NCBI GenBank assembly: GCA_045110515.1
Contig: JBGCGD010000006.1
Location: 9,750 to 73,749 of the forward strand
Origin: Granulosicoccus sp045110515
GTDB taxonomy: Bacteria > Pseudomonadota > Gammaproteobacteria > Granulosicoccales > Granulosicoccaceae
Direction: 5' to 3'
Length of the DNA stretch: 64,000 nucleotides
The position numbers and the translations under genes are program-made. How positions within the stretch are numbered: position 1 is the first letter of the stretch; every line of letters begins with the position of its first letter. The notes beneath the pieces are model-generated. The model saw only the letters and a list, made by a program, of their open reading frames with translations, searched no databases and was not told the origin of the DNA. Positions 45,541 to 54,472 of this stretch are shown here, piece by piece.

Positions 45541-45883
45541 AATTAAGGTTGTCGTGGAATAGTTAATTTTTCATCGGGCGCCACAGCTCCCCGACCTGCC
45601 TCTTTCTCTCCAAAACTCTAGCAGTCGGGTCTATCCAAAAATTGCAAAGAATGTGGAATTACGCACCACCTTGTCCCCGTTGGTATCACTGCGTATCACG
45701 GTGTCGCAGCTAACCTGGAATATAGGTCTGTCGGGGCAACCGGGTGATGTGGGGAAAAAAACTATGAGAATTACGTCCAAACAGGCACATCACTGTTTGC
45801 AGAATGCTGACTTGTGCAGTAAACTGGTCTCTCTGCAACCGGTTGCAAGATGGATTCTACTCCCGTTCAGAGTCAGCCTATTA
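45541..45883. promoter_or_regulatory. Upstream region of the inositol-transport operon
   Basis: This is 343 bases without a supported gene. The frame of the downstream TIM-barrel gene remains open through part of it, but the sequence has no coding character. It holds a possible promoter (TTGCAG at 45797-45802, 17-base spacer, TAAACT at 45820-45825) and, directly downstream, the second LacI palindrome. Confidence 0.45.
45834..45847. promoter_or_regulatory. LacI-family operator palindrome, copy 2
   Basis: The 14-bp palindrome TGCAACCGGTTGCA is identical to copy 1 at 42248-42261. It lies 9 bases after a possible -10 element and 37 bases before the first plausible ATG of the transport operon. 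That position would block initiation or early elongation when occupied by the LacI protein encoded at the end of the same operon. Confidence 0.8.
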
Positions 45884-46720
45884 ATGAATAAAGGAAATCC
45901 GTTGCCCAGTTTTTCTGTCAATCATATGACAATGGCTAAAGCCTCCTATCAGGAGCTGCTCGACGTCGCCAGCGGTCTCGATTGTGTGGGCGTGGAACTG
46001 AGAACCGATCTGGAAGGCGATTTGTTTGACGGCTCCACGGCAAACGCTGCCGCAGAATCGGCGCAAAGCCAGGGGCTGCGTATTCTGGCGCTTTCCGAAG
46101 TCTCAGCGTTCAACCATGTGACGGAACAAAAACTGACTGAAGCTGAGTCGCTAATGAAGACAGCGCACGCCTGCGGCGCTGAAGCGATCAGTTTGATCCC
46201 GCGAAATGACGCTCAATACACTGATTACACAGTTCGTAAACAACACTTGCGTGAAGCGCTAATAGCATTAGAGCCCCTGCTGCGCTCATACAATTTAATC
46301 GGTTTAATCGAGCCCTTGGGGTTCGACACTTCTTCCCTAAGATACAAATGCGACATAGTCGATATCATCGATTCGCTGGGTGCGAAAGAATCTTTTAAGC
46401 TCGTTCACGATACGTTTCATCATCACCTATCCGGAGAGTGGGAATTTTATCCTGCGCACACGGGAATAGTTCACGTGTCCGGAGTCTGTGATTCATCACT
46501 TAGTGTGCAGGAGATGCAAGATTCGCATCGCATGCTTGTCGATGAAACCGATTGCCTTGATAACATCGGGCAAATTAACAGTTTATTAGACGGGGGCTAC
46601 TCAGGCCCTTTTTCCTTCGAGGCATTTTCGCCTCGAGTTCATGCTTTTACTGACCCGAAGGCCGAGCTTTTTGGGTCAATCAACCACATCACATCTAGCC
46701 TAGCTAATGGGATGATTTAA
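45884..46720 (+). CDS. Sugar phosphate isomerase/epimerase TIM-barrel protein
   Basis: A 278-residue TIM-barrel protein of the same superfamily as the gene at 42379. FSVNHMTMAKASYQE, CVGVELRTDLEGD and FKLVHDTFHHHL are visible, with the His/Asp/Glu positions expected for a metal site. The frame is open to 45653, but the operator and promoter lie within that part. ATG 45884 is taken here. TTG 45902 has the better spaced AAAGGA and is a real alternative. It is the first gene of the transport operon and is probably an inosose isomerase/IolH-like accessory enzyme. The specific reaction is unassigned. Confidence 0.75.
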   Translation: MNKGNPLPSFSVNHMTMAKASYQELLDVASGLDCVGVELRTDLEGDLFDGSTANAAAESAQSQGLRILALSEVSAFNHVTEQKLTEAESLMKTAHACGAEAISLIPRNDAQYTDYTVRKQHLREALIALEPLLRSYNLIGLIEPLGFDTSSLRYKCDIVDIIDSLGAKESFKLVHDTFHHHLSGEWEFYPAHTGIVHVSGVCDSSLSVQEMQDSHRMLVDETDCLDNIGQINSLLDGGYSGPFSFEAFSPRVHAFTDPKAELFGSINHITSSLANGMI

Positions 46721-46787
46721 ACGGCCCAACTGGGCAATTCCGGATCTACATACTCGTGTGCCGGACACAACCATACGGAGAATAGAA

Positions 46788-47726
46788 ATGAAAAAGACGT
46801 TACTAGTTGCCGGTGTAGCAGCTGCGATGCTAGCCACGCCAACATTTGCAGAAACACTGGGTGTTTCAATCGCAAACTTTGATGACAACGGTCTGACTAT
46901 CATGCGTAACGGCATGACAGCTCATTTAGAAACGTTAGACGGTGTTGAGCTGCAGATGGAAGATGCTCAAGAAGACGTCGCCAAACAATTGGATCAAATC
47001 AACAACTTCATCGCATCGGGTGTTGATGCAATCATCGTAAACGCTGTTGATACTGATGCTACTGAAGCTATGTCAAATGCTGCTTCTGCTGCTGGTATCC
47101 CACTGGTATACGTAAATCGCCAGCCGGGCAACATGGCTACACTGCCTGACGGACAGGCGTTCGTTGCATCTAACGAAATCGAGTCAGGTACTTTGGCTGC
47201 TTTCCGCATGTGTCAGGATCTGCGCGCTGCGGGTAAATCTGGTGGTGCCCAGGCATACATGCTAATGGGTCGTCTGTCTAACCAGGCTGCCGTTCAGCGT
47301 TCAAAAGACTTCCACGATGTCATCGGTATGGACATGTGTAACTTCATCACGCTTATCGATGAGCAAACAGCTAACTGGTCTCGTGACGAAGCTCAAGACA
47401 TGATGTCTAACTGGATCTCTTCAGGCGAGCCCTTCGACGCTGTATTCGGTAACAACGACGAAATGGCTATCGGCGCTATTCAGGCTATGAAAGCTTCTGG
47501 AATCTCAATGGAAGATGTTGTTGTCGGTGGTGTAGATGCCACACCTGATGCTCTTGTTGCGATGCAAGCTGGCGATATGGACGTGACCGTATTCCAAGAT
47601 CTCGCCGGTCAAGGTGCAGGTTCTATTGATACAGCTATTAAGTTAGCGAATGGCGAAAGCGTTGATAAGACGGTTTTCATTCCATTCAAGCTTGTGACTC
47701 CAGAAAACGTAGAAGACTTCCTATAA
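46788..47726 (+). CDS. ABC sugar/cyclitol substrate-binding protein
   Basis: A 312-residue periplasmic binding protein of the ribose/galactose/inositol class (peripla_BP_4 type). ATG 46788 with GGAG upstream gives a clean signal peptide MKKTLLVAGVAAAMLATPTFA. The mature protein starts ETLGVSIANFDDNGL and contains IIVNAVDTDATEAM, NRQPGN and VVGGVDATPDALVAM, typical ligand-pocket segments. The inositol locus suggests inositol as ligand. A strong tandem hairpin follows the gene, which probably raises its expression over the permease. Confidence 0.9.
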   Translation: MKKTLLVAGVAAAMLATPTFAETLGVSIANFDDNGLTIMRNGMTAHLETLDGVELQMEDAQEDVAKQLDQINNFIASGVDAIIVNAVDTDATEAMSNAASAAGIPLVYVNRQPGNMATLPDGQAFVASNEIESGTLAAFRMCQDLRAAGKSGGAQAYMLMGRLSNQAAVQRSKDFHDVIGMDMCNFITLIDEQTANWSRDEAQDMMSNWISSGEPFDAVFGNNDEMAIGAIQAMKASGISMEDVVVGGVDATPDALVAMQAGDMDVTVFQDLAGQGAGSIDTAIKLANGESVDKTVFIPFKLVTPENVEDFL

Positions 47727-47750
47727 GTTGACAACGTAAATAGGTTGAAA

Positions 47751-47809
47751 GTCGGTATCACTATCGCGCATAGTGGTACCGACATCGAAGATAGTTTTGA
47801 GTAACTATC
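47751..47809 (+). promoter_or_regulatory. Tandem stem-loops between binding-protein and permease genes
   Basis: The first hairpin has a 14-bp stem with one G-U pair (47751-47764 with 47770-47783, loop CGCGC). The second has a 7-bp stem (47790-47796 with 47803-47809) followed by TTTACG. Such structures behind binding-protein genes commonly stabilise the upstream message or partly terminate transcription, giving excess binding protein over the membrane components. Confidence 0.7.
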
Positions 47810-47856
47810 TTTACGTGTCCTAACGTTTCTAATACAAGACAGGAGAATGGCCCTCC

Positions 47857-48936
47857 ATGGCTGATACGACTCAAGGCACTGGCGCCGCTAGTTTTGAAAA
47901 AAATAGAACTTGGCCAAACGAACTCAATATATTTTTTGCGCTGATCATCATCATCGCGATCTTTGAAATACTTGGGCAAACCCTGCCCTATATGAACGAT
48001 CAGAGTTTTCTTTTTGACACTCGGGATCGCTTCGACTCAATTTTCAATGAGGCGCGATTGCGCATCATTATTTTGCAAGTGTCCATCATCGGCATCATCG
48101 CACTAGGGGTGACGCAAGTTATTATTTCCGGCGGTATTGATCTCTCATCAGGTCCGTTAGTCGGTGCTACTGCAATGATTGCTATGTCCTTCGCTCAAAC
48201 GGAGCTTGTCAACGGCAGCCTCAACCCTAAAGCGGTATTCGGCCCGTGGGCGTTCGACCTACCGGTGCTCATCCCCATTATCGTCGCTCTATTGTTTGGC
48301 GCACTCATTGGCGGTATCAACGGCAGTCTTATTTCGTTTACCCGAATACCACCGTTCATTGCTACCTTAGGCATGTTCCTGATCTGCCGTGGTATCGCAC
48401 AAGCGTGGACTCGTGGTAAGCCCGTCTCTTTCCCTACTGAAGGCTATGCAGCTATCGGTAGCGGTATGATGCCGGTGTATTGGTTTGTGGGGCTTGCTGT
48501 GGTGTTTCACATTATTCTTAAGTACACGGTTTACGGAAAACACACCTACGCAATAGGGTCTAACGAAGATGCCGCTAGAATGTCCGGCATAAACGTTCAA
48601 AAACACAAAGTCATGGTGTACGTCATTGCATCTATGCTGGCAGCATTTGCCGCTGTCGTATTAAGTTCAAAGAACTTAACGGCTCAATCCGGTATGGGAA
48701 TTTTCTACGAGCTGTACGCCATTGCCATGGCCGTTATTGGTGGCGTGAGTTTGACCGGTGGTAGAGGCTCTGTAGTCGGAACCGTTTTGGGCGCCATGGT
48801 ATTCGGTGTTATCCAATCAGGATTTACCTATATAAAGTTAGACGCCTACTTCCAGCTCATGGCGATGGGTGCCATTATTATCAGCGCTGTCGTACTCGAT
48901 AAGGTACGTCAGGAACGCGCAGCATCACGACGATAG
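47857..48936 (+). CDS. ABC sugar/cyclitol permease
   Basis: A 359-residue inner-membrane permease of the RbsC/BPD_transp_2 family with about 10 helices. GGIDLSSGPLVGATAMIAM and GGVSLTGGRGSVVGTVLGA (the coupling region near the ATPase) are characteristic. A long soluble N-terminus of about 25 residues precedes the first helix. An AGGAG ribosome binding site lies 12 bases before the ATG. It is followed after 10 bases by the ATPase gene, and is expected to be a homodimer. Confidence 0.92.
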   Translation: MADTTQGTGAASFEKNRTWPNELNIFFALIIIIAIFEILGQTLPYMNDQSFLFDTRDRFDSIFNEARLRIIILQVSIIGIIALGVTQVIISGGIDLSSGPLVGATAMIAMSFAQTELVNGSLNPKAVFGPWAFDLPVLIPIIVALLFGALIGGINGSLISFTRIPPFIATLGMFLICRGIAQAWTRGKPVSFPTEGYAAIGSGMMPVYWFVGLAVVFHIILKYTVYGKHTYAIGSNEDAARMSGINVQKHKVMVYVIASMLAAFAAVVLSSKNLTAQSGMGIFYELYAIAMAVIGGVSLTGGRGSVVGTVLGAMVFGVIQSGFTYIKLDAYFQLMAMGAIIISAVVLDKVRQERAASRR

Positions 48937-48946
48937 GAGAGGACAA

Positions 48947-49732
48947 ATGAGTGAAGATAATCGCGAAGTTATTCTAGAAACTCAAGGCCTCACCAAACAC
49001 TACGGTGGTGTGCACGCACTTAACGACGCCAATTTTGTACTTCATAAGGGCGAACATGTGGCAATCATGGGTGACAACGGTGCTGGCAAATCTACTTTTG
49101 TCCGGCAAATCACCGGTGTTGAGCAACGCACCAGCGGCACCATTAAATTTGATGGCAAAGAGGTGCGTTTTAGCGGGCCGATAGACGCACGCGAAGCCGG
49201 TATCGAGACGGTCTTCCAGACGCTAGCATTGGCCGATGATTTAGACGTTCCAGATAATCTATTTCTGGGGCGCGAGATTACTAAATTTGACTGGCTAGGC
49301 CCTTTTCGGATGCTTGACTACAAGGCCATGAGACAAGCCACAGTAGACGGGTTAGAACGCACCGCCGTAAAAATTCCTAACATCAACAACACCATTCAAA
49401 ATATGTCGGGTGGGCAACGCCAATGTGTGGCCATCGCTCGCACGGCTACGTTTGCCTCCAAACTAACCATCATGGATGAGCCGACAGCTGCACTCGGTGT
49501 GCAAGAGACTGCACAGGTTGAGAATATTATCCGCACACTGAAAGAAAACGGAGAACCACTAATACTGGTTAGTCACAACATGCGACAAGTGTTCGATCTG
49601 GTCGATCGAATCATCGTATTCAGACGAGGCAGAATTGTTGCCAATTTAAGGGCCGAAGAAACAGACGGACAAGACGTGGTTGCCTATATAACCGGTGCTA
49701 AAACCGGTGAGGAATATGCTGGTGCAGCCTAG
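48947..49732 (+). CDS. ABC sugar/cyclitol importer ATPase (single domain)
   Basis: A 261-residue ATP-binding subunit. The start is placed at ATG 48947, behind GGAGAGGA. The frame extends to 48869 inside the permease gene. Walker A is GDNGAGKS, the signature NMSGGQRQ, Walker B LTIMDEPTAAL and the H-loop LVSHNM. Ribose- and inositol-type importers often use a double ABC ATPase of about 500 residues, but this one has a single domain, as in the FrcA-like branch. It would then work as a homodimer. The last gene boundary is 2 bases from the small membrane gene. Confidence 0.92.
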   Translation: MSEDNREVILETQGLTKHYGGVHALNDANFVLHKGEHVAIMGDNGAGKSTFVRQITGVEQRTSGTIKFDGKEVRFSGPIDAREAGIETVFQTLALADDLDVPDNLFLGREITKFDWLGPFRMLDYKAMRQATVDGLERTAVKIPNINNTIQNMSGGQRQCVAIARTATFASKLTIMDEPTAALGVQETAQVENIIRTLKENGEPLILVSHNMRQVFDLVDRIIVFRRGRIVANLRAEETDGQDVVAYITGAKTGEEYAGAA

Positions 49733-49734
49733 CA

Positions 49735-49950
49735 ATGTCAATTAATACCAAAGAGTTTTTTAATCTGCAGGTTCCGTTCTTCTACCCTTTGTGGCGACGA
49801 ATCGCGGTTGTCACAGTGGCCTTGGCCTGGGCACTCTTTGAATTTGCCAGCGGTGCGCCTTTTTGGGGCTTTGTGTTTGCTGCTATGGGTGCCTTCGCAG
49901 CGTGGGAGCTACTCCTGAGCGGCTGGCCCGACAATGCTCAAAACGAGTGA
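49735..49950 (+). CDS. Small two-helix membrane protein
   Basis: A 71-residue protein with two hydrophobic helices (about 22-38 and 42-60) and short charged ends. It starts 2 bases after the ATPase stop and ends 12 bases before the LacI gene, so it is firmly within the operon. I do not recognise a family. Similar small proteins often accompany sugar importers, and an accessory role in transport is an inference. Confidence 0.7.
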   Translation: MSINTKEFFNLQVPFFYPLWRRIAVVTVALAWALFEFASGAPFWGFVFAAMGAFAAWELLLSGWPDNAQNE

Positions 49951-49962
49951 AGAGAATCGGTC

Positions 49963-50961
49963 GTGCCCGTTACACTTAGAGACGTTGCCAAACGTGCCGG
50001 GGTATCTCGCTCAGCTGTGTCCAGAACCTTCACCGATGGCGCATCTGTTTCAGAAAAAATGCGCCTGCGGGTTGAGAAAGCCGCTGCTGAAATGGGCTAT
50101 ACACCCAACGCGTTGGCATCCAGTTTAACCACAGGTCGCACTCGCTTAATTGGCTTAGTTTCAAACAACTTTCACAACCCGATATTCTTAGAGGTCTTCG
50201 ATTTATTTACGCGCGGCTTGCAAGACCGTGGCTTACGTCCCCTATTGGTCAATCTATCGGATGAGACTGATCCGGCACAATCTGTACGAATGCTGCAGCA
50301 GTATTCAGTGGACGGTGTTGTCGTTGCATCTTCAACATTAACGCCGTCTTTTTCCCTGGCCTTTAGAGATGCTCGCCTGCCCATCGTTCATTCATTTGGT
50401 CGTCATTCAAGCACACCTCAGGTGCATGTAGTGGGCATCGATAACGTTGAATGCGGACGAATGGCAGCCCGCGAATTTGTTGCACGCGGTTATAAGCACG
50501 TGGGGTTTTTAGGGGGGCCTGAGGCTGCAACGTCTACACAGGATCGTATTGAAGGCTTTTTAGCAGAGCTTTCACTCCATCCGCATATGAGCGTCACTCA
50601 CTCGTTTGCGAAGGCGTATTCTTTTGACGCCGGACGACAAGAAATGAACCGGTTATTGAAAGCAGAACCACAGGAAGCCTACTTTTGTGGTGATGATGTT
50701 TTGTCCATTGGGGCATTAAGCGCTGTACACGACGCAGGCTTAAAAGTACCTGAAGATATCGGATTACTGGGTTTAAACGATATGCAAATGGCCGGTTGGG
50801 AGAATATTAATCTGACCACTATTCGCCAGCCTATTCAACAAATTGTCAGCGCATCCATCGAATTGATTGTCGCGATGCTTGCTGAGCCAGATCGCTATCC
50901 AGAAGCGCGTTTGTTTCCAAGCTCCCTAGTGGATCGCCGTACACTCAAGCCCAGAGTGTAA
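49963..50961 (+). CDS. LacI-family transcriptional regulator of the inositol locus
   Basis: A 332-residue regulator. The N-terminal helix-turn-helix and hinge (TLRDVAKRAGVSRSAVSRTF, NALASSLTTGRT) are typical LacI. The rest is a periplasmic-binding-protein-like effector domain (IGLVSNNFHNPIFLE, YFCGDDVLSIGAL). It starts with GTG 49963 behind GAAGAG. It is the last gene of the transport operon and is probably autoregulated through the palindrome at 45834. The effector is presumably an inositol intermediate. Confidence 0.92.
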   Translation: MPVTLRDVAKRAGVSRSAVSRTFTDGASVSEKMRLRVEKAAAEMGYTPNALASSLTTGRTRLIGLVSNNFHNPIFLEVFDLFTRGLQDRGLRPLLVNLSDETDPAQSVRMLQQYSVDGVVVASSTLTPSFSLAFRDARLPIVHSFGRHSSTPQVHVVGIDNVECGRMAAREFVARGYKHVGFLGGPEAATSTQDRIEGFLAELSLHPHMSVTHSFAKAYSFDAGRQEMNRLLKAEPQEAYFCGDDVLSIGALSAVHDAGLKVPEDIGLLGLNDMQMAGWENINLTTIRQPIQQIVSASIELIVAMLAEPDRYPEARLFPSSLVDRRTLKPRV

Positions 50962-51003
50962 CTGCCACTTTCCCACTTTTACTATCCGCAGGATAGACCT
51001 CGC

Positions 51004-52914
51004 TTAACGCGCCTGCCAAAGATCAATCACCTTGCTGTAGTTAGCAGCCACTTGAGCAACGAGCTCTTCGTCGTTAATTGAGCCACTCAGCCAGGCCTTG
51101 GACGCTTCCCCAAAGATAGAGCGCCCTACGGCAAACCCTTTCACTCTTTGTAACCCCGCAAAGGCCTTAAAACCTGCGCCGAGCTCATCAAGAGGTGCAT
51201 CAAGGCCCAACACAACGATTCCCTGGCAATGCGGAGCACGATAGTCGATGAGCTGCTCGAGTTGCTGTGCATGCGCTCTGGACATGCAAGGCACCTTCCA
51301 CCAATCGGGCCGAATACCCAAATCATAAACACGCTCTGCGCTGCGACAAACTGAGTCACCTACCTCAAGCGTATCTTCTGGTGAAGGAATTATTTCCAAC
51401 AACATCTCGTGACCCGATTGGCAGCACGCATGATATAGCTCGAGCATGCGTTGCTCTTGTTGCAATCGAATAGTATCGCTGTCACTGAGCGAGTAAAAAA
51501 ACAAGCACTTGATAATGTGCTCGCGAGGCCACGAATGTATCAACGAGCCAACACTGGCTCCGTGCTCGAACAACAAGGGGCGGGTTTTAGGTTGTTCCAC
51601 CGGTCGTGCTATCCAAGTTCCGGTGCCGGTTGCCGCGTTCAATACACGCTGACCATAAATTCCATCACATAGTAAGCCCGCCTGACCTTGAATCTGCTTC
51701 GTCTCGGTAACTTGTTCGGTGGCTTTGAACAGTAAGTCTTTTAACGCACTGATGTGCTCCCTCGTGACCCCGGCCTCATCGGCCATGACCTCTAACTGCT
51801 GTCGATGGTCAAAGGCATGTATTAGTACGGAATCCCAACGGGAAGGTCGAGTGGTGACGCGGTGCAGGTAGTTTAATTCTGTATCGACATCGGGGCGAGG
51901 AATGCTCGGCGCGTTGTCCAGAAAATAATCTAACTCTTCACGGGTAGGCATGGCCGGTGTACAGCCGTGTCGTGATACCACCAGGGCGCCACAGGCGTTG
52001 GCATAGCGCAACGCCTGCTCATAGCCCTCATTGCTCAACCAGCCTCGTAGAAAACCTGATACAAAGGCATCGCCAGCGCCCAACACATTAAGCACTTCAA
52101 CTTGAACACCTTTTACCGTAATGCCGTCATCGATACTGTCAGGAATAGGCCCGTCAAAAACGGTCGCGCCAAACGGGCCCCGTTTAAGCACGATTACACC
52201 GCTGCTGATCTCCCGTATGGTTTTCAGAGCCGTTGAGGTGTCGGTTGAACCGCCCGCAATATGGATCTCCTCTTCGGTCCCAACAATGAGATCGAATTCG
52301 GACAATATCCCCTGTAGATGCTTACTGACTGCATCGTTAGCAATAAACCGTGTTTCACCATCCCCTTTCGAGGTCAAGCCCCAAAGAACTGGACGATAGT
52401 CGATATCAATCGCAGTTTTAACACCGGCATTGCGAGCTATCGCAAGTGCGGCTTTGGAGGTCTTATAAATGGATTCTGTCGAGAAATGCGTGCCGGTTAT
52501 CAGCAAAGCTTTGGCGTTGCTTATTAACTCCGCATCAAGATCATCAACGGAAATGGCCATATCCGCGCAGTTCTCCCGATAAAAAATCAAGGGGAAGGTG
52601 TCCTGATCTTTGATGCCCAGCACAACAAGTGCCGTTAGGCGGTCGGGGTCGGTCAATACATTTCGCGTATCGACGCCCTCGCGTTGCAGCTGCTCTCGAA
52701 TAAACTGCCCCATATGCTCGTTACCCACCCGGGTAATGAGTGCCGTTGAGAGACCCATACGCGAGGAACAACAAGCGATGTTCGTGGATGAACCACCAAT
52801 GTACTTGGACAGGCTACTGACATCCTCCAGGCGTGCACCAATTTGATCGGCGTATAAATCCACTCCGGCTCTACCCAGGCAAACTAGATCAATGCTTGGT
52901 TCCACGTCAGACAT
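51004..52914 (-). CDS. iolC: Bifunctional IolC-DUF2090 (kinase / aldolase-like)
   Basis: A 636-residue fusion. Residues 1-330 are a second PfkB-type 5-dehydro-2-deoxygluconokinase (GRAGVDLYADQIGARLE, GGSSTNIACCSSRMG, LGAGDAFVSGF, GCTPAMPTREELDYFL). Residues about 345-636 form a DUF2090 domain, related to a class I aldolase fold and annotated in relatives as 5-dehydro-2-deoxyphosphogluconate aldolase (LLFEHGASVGSLIH, DWWKVPCMS, FAVGRSIF). If so, kinase and cleavage steps are on one chain. It duplicates the separate iolC and class II aldolase at 37.5-40.2 kb. Convergent with the LacI gene. Confidence 0.9.
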   Translation of the reverse strand: MSDVEPSIDLVCLGRAGVDLYADQIGARLEDVSSLSKYIGGSSTNIACCSSRMGLSTALITRVGNEHMGQFIREQLQREGVDTRNVLTDPDRLTALVVLGIKDQDTFPLIFYRENCADMAISVDDLDAELISNAKALLITGTHFSTESIYKTSKAALAIARNAGVKTAIDIDYRPVLWGLTSKGDGETRFIANDAVSKHLQGILSEFDLIVGTEEEIHIAGGSTDTSTALKTIREISSGVIVLKRGPFGATVFDGPIPDSIDDGITVKGVQVEVLNVLGAGDAFVSGFLRGWLSNEGYEQALRYANACGALVVSRHGCTPAMPTREELDYFLDNAPSIPRPDVDTELNYLHRVTTRPSRWDSVLIHAFDHRQQLEVMADEAGVTREHISALKDLLFKATEQVTETKQIQGQAGLLCDGIYGQRVLNAATGTGTWIARPVEQPKTRPLLFEHGASVGSLIHSWPREHIIKCLFFYSLSDSDTIRLQQEQRMLELYHACCQSGHEMLLEIIPSPEDTLEVGDSVCRSAERVYDLGIRPDWWKVPCMSRAHAQQLEQLIDYRAPHCQGIVVLGLDAPLDELGAGFKAFAGLQRVKGFAVGRSIFGEASKAWLSGSINDEELVAQVAANYSKVIDLWQAR

Positions 52915-53062
52915 GCTTTATAAACCCTTTAATTGCTTGGCAAAGCGAACAGACTAGGGCAATTCGCCTCCGCTGTTCAATCTTAATTACAGTGTACCCC
53001 TTGATCAGTGTATTGCAGACACTTAAACTTACACCCATTACCACTGTGGTTCGTAAACTGAA

Positions 53063-54472
53063 ATGTTTGATGAAGAGCTCTACCAGCAGGCTGCCGACGA
53101 GCTCAACTCTGATCGTCGCAAAGCACATATTTGGGCGCGTGCCTGCGCTTTGTCCAAGGATGATCACGATGAAGCGCGGTATTTGTATACCAATCTTCGC
53201 GTAGAGGAGTTGATGGCCGAGCGTGAGGCAGGTATGCGCACAGGAATCGAATCCCACAGCACAGATCACGATTCCACGCTCAGCCTAGATAGCTCCGATT
53301 TCGACTTGTCAGCCAGCGTTCAGACCAGTGATCTATCAGGCAGCTTCAGTGCCGATGACACCTTAAGTTTCCCGCAAACCGAATCTGTGCACGGTGGACA
53401 TAGCGGCCAAGCCGAATCCGATGACCTCATGCGTGAATTATCGGAGATCTCTCTTTCCAACGAGGCATCACAGGCTAGCCAACAACGCGTTGAATTTGAA
53501 CAGCAGTTTGATGCGCACGCAACCGGAAAAGGCAAAGAATACTACGATCAGAACCCAAATCAACTGCTCGACCGGGACGCGACAGGCTCCTTCAGTGCAC
53601 TGGAGAACAACAACGAAGAACTGAACATGCTGCTCGACGGAGTGGATTCCGCCTCAGAAGACTCCGACGAGGGAGCCCTCACCGCCGATTTCACGGATTC
53701 AACCATCACCGAATCCATTCTCGTCGATGATGAGCTGGAATGGTTGAACGATTCAGAATCCGACAAGACGAGCCTTCAAATAATTGCGCCTGTGCACCCG
53801 GATCACGAAGAAACTGACCGGTTCACACAAGAGCTTCTTCGTCAGGCCGATGAAATGCCGGGCCAGCACAGCGACGTAGTGGCCACCGACGACGTAGACG
53901 AAGATGTCACCTGGGAACCCTCGCCCCGAGCCAATGAGGTCGCCGTAGGCACGGCGGCGGCTATCGGTGCCGCTCGCTATGGCAAGCAAGCCGACGTAAG
54001 CCCTGCTCGCTTCTCTGAAAACGATAAGCACTCCGGCTTTCCGGTTGATTTAACCGATGGGAAATCCGGCACAGAATTTTCTGTCTACAAACGCGGCGGC
54101 AGTGTTCAGGCTGTCAAGCAAGGTGTGTCGTGGTCAGCATTATTCTTTACATTCCCGTACTTGGTGTACAGGCACTTATTCGGCACTGCTATCGTTTATG
54201 CAATCACTACGGCGCTGGTGCTAGCTGGGCTGATCTTTTTTGGCCTCAACTGGCTCGATGCCGGAGATGCTGCAACCAATCAAACCAAAGCATTTGCGGC
54301 AGGTTTTGCCTTGTTAGCGTTTATAGGTTTACTGTACCTTCCGTTTCGTCACGGCAATGCTTGGCGATCAGAAAAGCTTGAAAGTCGAGGCTATGAACTG
54401 GTTGCTCATGTGAATGCTGTAAGTTCGGGAAGAGCCATCGCGCGAGCAAGACGTGCGTCAGCTCTCGACTAG
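53063..54472 (+). CDS. DUF2628 membrane protein with long acidic N-terminus
   Basis: A 469-residue protein. The first 55 residues form a short helical module (HIWARACALSKDDHDEARYLY). Residues about 60-330 are acidic, Ser/Asp-rich and probably disordered, with two similar DxxGSFSA segments (GSFSA at 93-97 and 175-179). The C-terminal 130 residues resemble DUF2628 (SVYKRGGSVQAVKQGVSWSA, then two to three membrane helices, with RHLFGTAIVYAIT). No function is assigned. Divergent from iolC-DUF2090 with a 148-base gap. Confidence 0.78.
   Translation: MFDEELYQQAADELNSDRRKAHIWARACALSKDDHDEARYLYTNLRVEELMAEREAGMRTGIESHSTDHDSTLSLDSSDFDLSASVQTSDLSGSFSADDTLSFPQTESVHGGHSGQAESDDLMRELSEISLSNEASQASQQRVEFEQQFDAHATGKGKEYYDQNPNQLLDRDATGSFSALENNNEELNMLLDGVDSASEDSDEGALTADFTDSTITESILVDDELEWLNDSESDKTSLQIIAPVHPDHEETDRFTQELLRQADEMPGQHSDVVATDDVDEDVTWEPSPRANEVAVGTAAAIGAARYGKQADVSPARFSENDKHSGFPVDLTDGKSGTEFSVYKRGGSVQAVKQGVSWSALFFTFPYLVYRHLFGTAIVYAITTALVLAGLIFFGLNWLDAGDAATNQTKAFAAGFALLAFIGLLYLPFRHGNAWRSEKLESRGYELVAHVNAVSSGRAIARARRASALD

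Noticed and set aside
45653..45883. N-terminal extension of the TIM-barrel gene
   Set aside because: Contains the palindromic operator and a possible promoter, and the translated sequence does not resemble the family N-terminus.
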